The notes beneath the pieces are model-generated. The model saw only the letters and a list, made by a program, of their open reading frames with translations, had not been told where the DNA came from and ran no database searches. Below are positions 56,401-64,000 of a stretch of DNA of 64,000 nucleotides, piece after piece; the first letter of the stretch is position 1, and every line of letters starts with the position of its first letter. Made by a program: the position numbers and the translations under genes. This stretch comes from Nothobranchius furzeri (lineage: Eukaryota > Chordata > Actinopteri > Cyprinodontiformes > Nothobranchiidae). The stretch is taken from assembly GCF_043380555.1 (NCBI RefSeq), contig NC_091741.1, forward strand, positions 38,359,377 to 38,423,376, in the 5' to 3' direction.

Positions 56401-57311
56401 GAAGATGGAGAGTGAGATCGACAGACGGATTGGTGCTGCGTCTGCAGTGATGCGGGCGTTGTACCGGTCTGTTGTGGTGAAGAGAGAGCTGAGTCAGAAG
56501 GCGAAGCTCTCGATTTACCGGTCGATCTACGTTCCTACCCTCACCTATGGTCATGAGCTTTGGGTAGTGACCGAAAGAACGAGATCACGGATACAAGCGG
56601 CCGAAATGAATTTCCTCCGAAGAGTGGCTGGGCTCTCCCTTAGAGATAGGGTGAGAAGCTCGGTCATTTGGGAGGGGCTCGGAGTAGACCCGCTGCTCCT
56701 CCACATCGAGAGGAGCCAGTTGAGGTGGCTCGGGTATCTGGATGCCTCCTGGACGCCTCCCTGGTGAGGTTTTCCGGGCACGTCCAACTGGAAGGAGATC
56801 TAAAGGTAGACCCAGGACACAGTGGAGGGACTATGTCTCTCACCTGGCCAGGGAACGACTTAAGATTCCCCCGGAGGAGTTGGCCCAAGTGGCTGGGGAG
56901 AGAGAAGTCTGGGCCTCTCACCTTAGGCTACTGCCCCCGCGACCCGACTCTGAATAAGCGGAAGAAGATGATGGAGTTTTTAAGATCTAAAAAACCACAA
57001 TGAGAACAAAAAGAAGATAAATTTATGTTTCTGAGTTAGTAAAACTCAGATTTCTGCTCTAAAGTCCAGAAGTGATTTAATGCAGCTGTTCTTCCAGGGT
57101 CCACCGTCCTCCTCGGATCAGGGTGCACTGGTGCATTCTGGGATAGCATCAGGCAGCGCTGTGCTCACCGTGTCTCCTCCCAACATCAGCAGTACCCTGA
57201 CAGGTAACGAACACGCACTCCTGTCCAGCTGTGATGTCATCACTAAGAACCTGACGATCGTCCCGCCTGTCCACAGATCCCATCTTCGAGAACCAGGAAG
57301 GTTCTGACTGA
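46882..57311 (+). CDS. dmtf1: dmtf1, cyclin D-binding Myb-like transcription factor 1 (16 coding exons, 622 aa)
   Basis: Exons: 46882-46987, 47136-47225, 51098-51183, 51683-51773, 52421-52497, 52566-52723, 52796-52828, 52907-53016, 53090-53318, 53458-53609, 53726-53914, 53995-54074, 55473-55631, 55704-55871, 57098-57203, 57277-57311; 1869 nt in one frame. DMTF1 binds DNA and activates ARF/p53; cyclin D interacts with it. An acidic N terminus (about 1-120) precedes HKWKQGMWSKEEIDILM, then Myb repeats at roughly 220-260 (HGNDWATIGAALGRSASSVK), 252-310 (KQCRSKWLNYLNWK) and 315-372 (WLRSKWWSIKRQV). The Ser/Thr-rich C terminus keeps LQTFEILPSFHLQPT and ends LTDPIFENQEGSD. Human is 760 aa; the fish C terminus is shorter. 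Two donors open into GT tracts. Identity is firm; the non-coding first exon is not resolved. Confidence 0.95.
47907..50292 (+). mobile_element. DNA transposon remnant carrying a THAP-type exon
   Basis: The left end TGACCCTTT and the right end AAAGGGTCA are inverted; the similarity continues imperfectly for about 70 bp (GCAC, GACGTCAC, then CATGATGGACGGCAAAA versus CATGGTGGATGGCAAAA). Comparison with repeat copy A as the empty site gives a 2-bp AT duplication (47905-47906 and 50293-50294). A THAP-like exon lies at 48071-48235. No complete transposase is seen; the 48784-49209 frame is not recognised. THAP plus a 2-bp target would fit an ISL2EU-type element, but this is a guess. Confidence 0.65.
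48071..48235 (+). pseudogene. Broken THAP-domain exon of a transposon
   Basis: ATG 48071 opens MVLACCVVGCTNRRGRKLNS, the N terminus of a THAP zinc finger (first two zinc cysteines). The frame stops after about 29 codons. In another frame GDELQRSIKRTSRPQICSEH follows, giving the C-x2-H end of the C2CH motif, then a GTAAG donor at 48236. A frameshift between the halves and the lack of the family tryptophan show it is dead. It encodes the DNA-binding part of a transposase-related protein. Confidence 0.7.
51339..51665 (+). mobile_element. Full-length tRNA-derived SINE in dmtf1 intron 3
   Basis: The head GACGGTGGCACAGGAGTTAA with a B box GGTTCGAGCCC (51389-51399) marks a Pol III promoter of tRNA origin. 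The body (CTTAACCCACCTTGCC, GTGGTGGTCGGAGGG) and tail (TTCCAGGACTCTAGAAGGCG, CTATATCAAATACAGG) are shared with the truncated copies in this window. It is not a functional tRNA gene. Confidence 0.85.
53319..53407 (+). repeat. dmtf1: GT microsatellite starting at a dmtf1 splice donor
   Basis: The donor GT of the exon ending at 53318 is the first unit of about 44 GT repeats. The next exon's donor (53610) also opens into a GT/CA-rich tract (53610-53662), and a GT tract (47099-47124) lies just before the acceptor at 47135. Confidence 0.95.
54105..54225 (+). repeat. Dispersed repeat R3, partial copy 3
   Basis: TTTTTAACATGGAGTC, GCCAGCCCCTAGTGGATGAG and GGAACTGCAGTCTGTCACTT match the 3' half of the copies at 17657-17785 and 21597-21720. 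It is in dmtf1 intron 12. Confidence 0.6.
54661..55400. repeat. GC-rich minisatellite with an inverted terminal unit
   Basis: About eight imperfect units contain CCCCAGGTCTAGGATGTTAA then ACTAACTCAACC and a variable number of GTCCCCCAGAGTCCCC subunits. From about 55310 the same sequence runs in reverse (TTTAACATCCTAGACCTGGG). It lies in dmtf1 intron 12. The reversed junction has a relative at 63426-63485. Confidence 0.9.
56050..57010 (+). mobile_element. RTE-like LINE fragment in dmtf1 intron 14
   Basis: Plus-strand blocks CPLSPILFITFMDRITRRSQ, ESLLFADDVVLLAS (catalytic FADD box), AAECEAAGMRIGSSKSE, SIYVPTLTYGHELWV and PGRLPGEVFRARPTGRRSKG follow one another with frame breaks. It is a sister copy of 13490-14330 and is dead. 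dmtf1 splice phases run across it cleanly (0/0), so it is simply intronic. Confidence 0.85.
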
Positions 57312-60300
57312 AGCAGGCTGGCCGCCAGGGGGCGCTACCTCTGACAGCCTGGGCCCGCGCTGCAGGACCATTTAAAACGTAAACGGCCCGTTTGAGACTC
57401 GGATCTGAATCCCTGGATAAAATGTGAACACAGTGGAGCGGAGAGTTCTGTTCCGACTGAATCCCGTTCTTTAGCGGGGGAAATGTTTTTACAAGCTTCT
57501 GTTTTCTGCTCAAACTAAATCGGTGTGTTGATGAGAAAGCGGTGGTAGTCAGAGCGGATTTAGTCACAAACATGTCGAAGTCATATTTGATATGATTATT
57601 TATTTTATTTCTCTGCACCTGAGCTCCAGAGACCCGTTTGTTAAAGGTGCAGTGTGTGAGAGCGAAGTCCGATTTCTACAGTGAAATGATCCCAAAACAG
57701 TCTGATGTCTCCCTCCTGTTGGAAGGAAGGTTGTCCTGAAACGGATTTCCTTCTCAGCCGGCTGCGGCGGTTATCAGTTGTGCTGCTTCCAAAGGAAGGA
57801 GCCTAGCTACTGTTTATTATGAGTGCGGGGTTGCTGTGTCTCCTGCGAGCTAACGCTGCAGCGCCACATCTGTGATTAGACTACGGCCGGCTAAGAGAAC
57901 CCAGTAAACAGGAGCAACCCAGAAGTTATTTTTTGTACCCTTAAGAAGCGACGGCATCTTTTTGCTTTACTCTTATTATTCCAGCCAACAATGCTAATGG
58001 TGAATTAGAAGCAAATACTCGGCTCTAAAAATATCTCAAGCTACTTTTTCAATCACTAACATGTGGATATTACAGTGAAGTGAAAAATTAGTCAATCGTG
58101 GCGTCTTACTTCCTTCGATGAGTTGTTTTGGGCTGTAACGGCAAGCTAGCCAGACGGTAAAACACTTCCTCTATCCCAGAGGCATATTACCACAATAAGT
58201 GTAGTAAGTGCTCCCTACCGTAAAACACCCAAAAGTGTTAGCAGACCACGATGACGAATTTATCTACTTTCAGTTTACTGTATGACTCGTTTTCGCTTTT
58301 CATGTAGCGTCTGCTGGTGCTGGTCTCTAACTGGCAACGGCCATGAAACTCAGGACGGCAGTGAGTGTGATTAGTAACCAGCAGGATGTGATTTTACTTA
58401 GTTCTTACATGTTGCACCTTTAATAACTGAGTTTATCACAGACGGATCATCCTTTTAGGTTTAGTTAACACAAAGGAGAAACCCCAGCAGATAGATGTCA
58501 TTGCTTTTCTGGACCTTTTAGCCTGCTTCCTGTCACACAGGTCCTGGTGATTCTCCCACCCCCACTGGTGTGGTAGTGAACAGGTCTGGGTGTGGCTGGT
58601 TAAACTGGTTAATTTGTTTAGTATGGAGGTGATTTGTTCTCAGATCGGCTGAAGATTTAATTTCATTGTTGACAGAAGAAATCTTTGAGGAAAGTAAACT
58701 TTTTCGCACATCTGCAATAAAATGAGAAGATACGATTTTAACGACTCCATAAATGTTCTCTTGACTTGTAAAACAAAATGGTGCGATTCCTGTGAATCAC
58801 AAACAGGATGGGACGCTACGCTCACACTTGGATTCGAGCCCCAGGACGAACAACAGCACAATTTCTGAGTTTAGGTTTTATTGGTTGGTTTGTGGTTTAA
58901 GTGCAAAAATCAGGCAGTAAAGTCGGAGAGAAGCGAATGATTTGGGCATGAATTCAAACGAAAAACAACCAGAAGCAGAAAGTCCCGTTTCCTGTTCGGC
59001 CACCAGAACCGAGAGGAAGAGGAGGGTTTTCATCCTGCACCCAGAACAAACCCCCCCAGTAGCTTTGATCTTTACTCAAACGTGACATTTCTGACAGCGT
59101 GGGCCGCTCCTGAATGCATCACCACTAAGAAACGGGAAACATTTTCAACAAAGCGATCATTCAGAAGCAAAGAGCCAATTTCAATAAGTTTTATTAGAAA
59201 ATGAAGAAAAATGAATATTGTGGTGTTGCGAGCGACCAATCAGAGGCCAGAATTAACCCACGCGCACTCGTTGGCTGGAAGGTGTGTCGTAATTTTGGCT
59301 CTTCGTGGTTAACTTCATCTCTGGATTAACCAGCTCAGGAATCCGATTATAGTTAAAGCAGATGAATAAATCATTAACACACAACTCAAACTCAGATTGT
59401 AACCTAAACTCACCTCGTTGACTCTCTAATCCTCACTTCTGGAGACATGACCGCTACTCTGAAGTTTACAGGTTCTAAATATTTCCTCTCATCCTCAACA
59501 GCTTCCTGAACAGCCTCTGTTGTCCTTCAGGACTGACGAGCTAACGGCTAGTCTGAGCTCAGCCAAGATGTACAGGTTTATGAGCTAACGTCACATGACC
59601 TGCTGGGACGTTTCAGCCACAGCAACACACTAGTTATCTCAGAGGTTCTGGTTCCGGAGGACCTCCGTTCTGCAGGCTTCACGTGTTTCTCTGCTCCATC
59701 ACACCGATTTAAATCAACAGGTGGTTAACAGGAATCATCGATCAGGTGTGCTGAAGAAAGGAAACCTCAAACGTGCAGGATCGCTCCGTCGTGAGGGTGT
59801 TTCCATTTCTCTGAACGGAGGCTGTTCAGGTGAGATTTATAGGTTTTACACAGAATGAAGCATCTGGTGTTCTGCTTTAAAGATGGCCGTTCAGTTGGAC
59901 TGAACCCGACCGTCACCGGTTCTGCACCGTGATTTCCTCTCCAGCACCCCCACCCCGTGGGCGCGGGTCGGTTTAGCGGCAGATGAACGTCTGACTCGCC
60001 TCCTGGGTCGGTTTAATCCATCTGAGGGACTCGTTAATGGATTTGGGCCGTTTTCTCTGCCTGTTTAAAAATATCCAAACTGTGGAGTTTACCCACATGA
60101 CTGGGTCAAAGGTCAGACCTTTTACATCGGCTTATTCCCAAGCAAGCTTGAGGTTGTTTATTTGCATGTAAACAAGCCTGTTTCTGTTAGCTTTGGTCCT
60201 CCAGGCTGATTTATGACATCACTCCCAGTCCTCCCACTGGAACCAGTATGCTGCCCTGCCCTTTGCTCCTCTGGAGATCCGAATGAACGTGTTAAATGTT

Positions 60301-60379
60301 TGTTTGTCTTCCTGATGGTGCGAGTCTTTCGCTGTTCACTGGTGGACCTCGGTCAGTCACAGCCGCGTCGTCTCCGTCT
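57312..60379. other. Convergent 3' region of dmtf1 and tmem243
   Basis: The stop codons of dmtf1 (plus) and tmem243 (minus) face each other across 3.1 kb. AATAAA on the plus strand at 58716-58721 is a candidate dmtf1 signal, and TTTATT at 59190-59195 (AATAAA on the minus strand) a candidate for tmem243. 57641-58423 is a MITE. No other gene is seen. Confidence 0.5.
57641..58423. mobile_element. MITE with TTAA flanks and AAAGGTGCA ends
   Basis: The left end TTAAAGGTGCAGTGTGTGAG and the right end, read from the right, TTAAAGGTGCAACATGTAAG share the first twelve bases or so. TTAA at both outermost positions (57641-57644 and 58420-58423) could be the duplicated target, as in piggyBac or Kolobok groups. 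There is no transposase in about 780 bp. It probably lies in the dmtf1 3' UTR or just beyond. Confidence 0.7.
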
Positions 60380-61645
60380 CTACCCGGCGTCGAAGAAGTA
60401 CAGGTTTGCACATAAACACAGCAGCACGATGGTCGCCAGCATGTAGTAGATCAGGTTCCTGAACTTCGGCTCCAGGTCGCCCTGCCGGTACCAGAATATC
60501 TGAGGGTGAAGAGAACAGCCCGTTAGCCGTGGGTTTGATCCACAAACGGCACCCTGTGACCTCCAGCTGCAACAGCAGAAGGAGCTCGACCTACATCAGA
60601 GACCGCCGAGCAGCCGGATGTGGAAACTCATTCCAAACATAACTAAAGGGAAGGATTTCTAACTTTCAAACTCCGATTATGACACAAACATGTCCAATAA
60701 TCTCACAAATCCCTATTATAACACTTTAATTGATTACATCCCTTCCTGTTTATCATCACAACTTGTTAACTGACAGTAGATTTTAATTAACGTGTGTGTG
60801 TGTGTGTGTGTGCGTGTGTGTGTGCGTGTGTTTTTACCAGCACTACAGTGGAGCCACATGCTAACAGGATGCAAACAGCAAAGAAGATGTTGAGCGGCCG
60901 CGGAGGCAGCGAGAAGACGAACGACCCGATCACGGTCACCTGAAAACCACAAATCCAGATCAGTCGTTTGGAAAATAAATCCTGACGTTCCGAGTTTCAT
61001 TCAGAGGCTTTATTTTCTATTCAGGATTATTAGAATTTAGGACATTTTCATGTGGTTTGTGGGGAATTTCTCCAGATTCAGCAGAGATTTTAAATGAGGA
61101 AACAAAATAAAATTATTTTATGTCTGAGCAAATGTTTTAGTTTCTTCAGAAGGAATCAGAAATTACAGCTATTCTCTGGTAAAAGTCACCAAATTAAAAA
61201 ATAGATGAAAATGGTTTGAGCTGCTTCTGAATGAAAACAATCCCTCTGATTTTATTTTGAAATTTGAAGCTTCCTGGGTTGGGATTAGGAGCTGGAGGTG
61301 GACATCAGCAGAGACTCACCAGAACCACGACAAACGTGACTCCGCCCACCACCACGTTGATGATTCGGTCCTGCAGGAAACAAACGAGCTTTTATTTTAA
61401 CGTTGTTCCAGACGTTCTGGACTAAAATAATCTGATCGTCTGTAATAACCTAATCCAGGATGGAGTTAATCGTTTCCCCTCCCATGAGAATAAAATCTGA
61501 CTAGAAGCAAAGGTTTTATTTCTGCGGCGAAACCAGAGACGTGAGCTGATTGGTTCCTGCTTCCTACCCGAGCCGACGTCTCTCCAAACAAAGGTCTGTT
61601 GTCCAGGCCGCTGGTGCCGTAGGTTCTGGTGGAGAACTCCTCCAT
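60380..61645 (-). CDS. tmem243: tmem243, small three-helix membrane protein (4 exons, 116 aa)
   Basis: Exons (minus): 61645-61568, 61370-61320, 60939-60838, 60499-60380 (TAG stop); 351 nt in frame with GT/AG borders. The N terminus, starting MEEFSTRTYGTSGLDNRPLF, is the conserved family opening, preceded by CCACC before the ATG. Hydrophobic stretches lie at about 31-53 (VVVGGVTFVVVLVTVIGSF), 58-79 (PLNIFFAVCILLACGSTVV) and 92-111 (IYYMLATIVLLCLCANLYF). YRQGDLEPKFRNL between segments 2 and 3 is the other conserved block. Human TMEM243 is 118 aa. Its function is poorly known. In mammals it also sits tail to tail with DMTF1, supporting both calls. Confidence 0.95.
60792..60832. repeat. GT microsatellite beside a tmem243 splice donor
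   Basis: A GT run with two GC interruptions ends five bases from the minus-strand donor of tmem243 exon 3 (60838). Confidence 0.9.
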
Positions 61646-62015
61646 GGTGGCCGCCGACCCGTCTCACCTCAGCAGCGCTGCCTACAGGAAACGCTGTGCT
61701 GATGCAGCATGCTCGCCTCCAGCTGCTGAGTGGGCGGGGTCAGTGAGACATCACAGGTGGGCGCCGAGCTTCACCTGAGGGACAGAAGAGGACGTTCATG
61801 AGCAGCTAGTTACTTCTGACCGCCTAAATCTGACCGGGCTCCAACTGCTAGTGATGACGCAACTGGCTGGTAAATCAGTCACTAACTAGTTACCGGTAAC
61901 TAGTTACTGGTAGCTTTGACTAGTTAGTAACTAGTAAATAATAACTTGTTATTGGTTACTAACTACTAATAGAAACTAACTAGTTATTAACCAGTTAGTA
62001 GCCAGTAATAGATAC
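61646..62015. other. tmem243 upstream region then ACTAGTTA-rich degenerate repeat
   Basis: 61646-61800 should hold the tmem243 5' UTR and promoter; it is moderately GC-rich without a clear motif. From about 61845 the sequence is a degenerate array of TAACTAGTTACT-like words. It resumes at 62704-62880 and near 63599-63662. Confidence 0.55.
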
Positions 62016-62703
62016 TAGGGATGCGAATCTTAAGAGCAACTCACGATTTGATTCCGATTCTTTGGGGTGCCGATTCGATTCAGAATCGATTCTCGATTCT
62101 CAATTTAAATCGATTCACAATCAGTATTAACAAAGAGTGTCAGCTCCAGGATGAACTACTTTGTTGTACAAGTCAGTTAAAGCTATGGGACATTTTTATT
62201 TGACTTTAAACTGGTCGTGCTCCAAAAATGCAAATTTACAATGTAAACTGAAGTGATTCTAAAACTTTAAACAGAAACAATCTTTTGACCAAAAGGCAAC
62301 ATTTATTTTTGCTTACCTTGTAAAATATAACAAATCTGTAGTTACCTAACAGTAGCTTTGAAAGTAATACGGTCAAATACTTTTCAAGTATGTGTAGAAA
62401 CAAGTTACAAGAGTAATCCTGAGTACTCATTTATCAACTTAGAAAATAAATATGAGAATATCTCAAATTTATGTATGGAAAAAATGACATTCAAATGCCC
62501 TCTTATCAGCAGATTCAAACATAAATCATCTCAATTTATGGGACCACAAAAGTAAACGGAGTACTGACTCTCCTAACAAAGATCAAAAAAGTGCATCTCA
62601 AGCCTGTAACATGCCAAATATTTCAGTTCTTGGAATCAATTCTGAACCTTTATAAATAAGAATCCCGATTCAGACTTGAATCGATTTTTTTCCAGCACCT
62701 CTA
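62016..62703. mobile_element. hAT-like MITE inserted in the ACTAGTTA array
   Basis: The ends are TAGGGATGC and, from the right, TAGAGGTGC. ATAGATAC flanks both sides (62008-62015 and 62704-62711), an 8-bp duplication. Both ends carry ATCGATTC/GAATCGAT-rich subterminal sequence. Non-coding. Confidence 0.8.
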
Positions 62704-62879
62704 ATAGATACTAACTAGTAACTAGTTAATACATAGAAAACTGAAGCTTTTAGAAACCCTTGTGGACGCTTTTCATAGTTACTAAGTAGTTACTAGTTAC
62801 TACCTAGTTTAACGGTTCATGGGAGCGCTACAAGCTTCAATGTTCTCTTTAGTAACTAGTTACTAACTAGATGTTATTT

Positions 62880-63420
62880 TTTTTTCTTTATTTATAGAGC
62901 ACATCTACAGCAGCAAAGCTACACCCAAAGCGTTGTACAAGGTACAACAAATCAACAATAAAAAACTAAAATAAGATGAGCACACAGTCCAAATCTGTAA
63001 TAAAAACTGTTAAAAACTATTAAGATGCTCAAGTCAGCCTGCACTAAAAGCCAAATCAAAAAATGTGTCTTAAGGAGGGATTTAAAATGCTCTAGATTGT
63101 GTGTGGGCCTGATGTTGAGAGGTAGTGTGTTCCACGGCTGGGGACCAACCACAGAGAACGCTCTGTCGCCGCGAGTCCTGTGGCGGGTTTTTGGAACTGT
63201 TAAAAGAGCTTGAGAGCTGGACCTCATGGTTCTGGCAGGGATGTAAGCGGACAGCAGCTCAGATGTAAAATGGGGCCAGGCCATGAAGGGATTTAAAATC
63301 AAAGTAAAATTTTGAAACGGATCCTGTAAGAGACAGGAAGCCAATGAAGAGAGGCCAGAACCGGGGTTATGTGATCCCACTTGCTGGTGCCAGTCAGCAA
63401 GCGGGCCACGAGTAACTCAA
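62880..63420 (-). mobile_element. L2-like LINE 3' fragment
   Basis: The minus-strand frame 63380-62952 has SAYIPARTMRSSSQALLTVP, RGDRAFSVVGPQPWNTLPLN and LEHFKSLLKTHFL, the C-terminal LINE blocks. The 3' end (left) has TTTATTTATAGAGCACATCT. 5'-truncated. Confidence 0.75.
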
Positions 63421-64000
63421 GAGGTCTCGGGTGTTAAATTAACTCAACTGGGTTTAGTTAGTTTGACATCCTAGACCTGGGGAAGTTTCGGCAAACTGTC
63501 TCTGTGAGGGGGTGTCATTGGGGTCCCCCAGTGTCCCCAGGGGGACATCACTTTTTATATTCTGCCAGTTAAAGCTAAGGGCTTCTTTCAGTGGTTACAC
63601 CTTAGTAACTAACGCCAGTTCTAACTGGTTCTTAGGTAGTAACTACTTAGTAATAAGTAACTATAAACCGCATCCACGCGAGAGTTTCTCAGAGCTTTCT
63701 CTCGTGGCTCTGAGGACCTCGCTCTCACATTCCTGGGATTTGGTTTTCCAGCTAAAGGAATAAAACCGTTTAGTTCCTATTAAAAACTTCAATAAAGTTA
63801 CAATTAATGTATTTTTATAGATTAAGTCAACTTTTAAACTATTTGAAGATAGTTTAACAAAACCCACATTTTTAATTGCTTCATTTTGTTTCTCTGATTC
63901 AAATTTTCCGTCTAAATGTTTGAAAAAGTTTAATCTTATTAAATAAATCAGTTTAAAAATATTTATGATCTTTTTTTGTTTAAATCTTTAATAAGTAAAT
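63421..64000. other. Minisatellite-junction relative, then no feature
   Basis: 63426-63485 (GTGTTAAATTAACTCAACTG, then GGTTTAGTTAGTTTGACATC and CTAGACCTGGGG) resembles the inverted junction of the dmtf1 minisatellite at 55280-55340. From 63660 to the end the sequence is AT-rich and I see nothing in it. Confidence 0.5.

Noticed and set aside
57118..57618. 166-codon minus-strand frame over the last dmtf1 exons
   Set aside because: It is antisense to conserved coding exons and has no recognisable domain.

Overview
The window is vertebrate nuclear DNA, very probably from a teleost fish. Its genes are split by introns with GT/AG borders, it has no operons or ribosome binding sites, and it is full of fish-type repeats: Tc1, hAT-like and Harbinger-like DNA elements, L2-like and RTE-like LINE tails, a tRNA-derived SINE, and long GT/CA tracts. 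I assembled exons by eye from splice borders, reading phase and remembered protein families; no search was run.

Four host genes are supported, each with a continuous frame across all exons. (1) cd9 tetraspanin, plus strand, 8236-35764 (224 codons), with a second phase-compatible first exon at 827-895. (2) cwf19l1, minus strand, 44487-37378, 14 exons, 556 codons. (3) dmtf1, plus strand, 46882-57311, 16 coding exons, 622 codons. (4) tmem243, minus strand, 61645-60380, 4 exons, 116 codons. cwf19l1 and dmtf1 are head to head, with a spacer of about 2.4 kb. dmtf1 and tmem243 are tail to tail, as in mammals. cd9 and cwf19l1 are also tail to tail. The genes do not form a pathway: they encode a membrane organiser, an RNA-processing/debranching-related protein, a Myb-like transcription factor and a small membrane protein.

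Region by region: 1-8235 is the distal cd9 promoter and exon 1a, followed by an intron crowded with repeats. 8236-35764 is the cd9 body; intron 1 has LINE fragments and, antisense to cd9, a five-exon cysteine-rich reading frame (16299-14435) inside a candidate inverted-repeat element. Intron 7 has an intact Tc1 transposon nested in a dead one. 35765-37377 holds the cd9 3' UTR and a near-perfect foldback. 37378-44487 is cwf19l1, with hAT-like and Harbinger-like insertions. 44488-46881 is the bidirectional spacer. 46882-57311 is dmtf1; intron 2 holds a THAP-domain transposon inside a dispersed repeat, and other introns hold a SINE, a minisatellite and a LINE fragment. 57312-60379 is the convergent 3' region, and 60380-61645 is tmem243. 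61646-64000 is repeats only.

The most striking items are the antisense spliced cysteine-rich frame, the Tc1-in-Tc1 nest with an intact DD34E transposase, and two copies of one repeat that were hit at the same short target by unrelated transposons.
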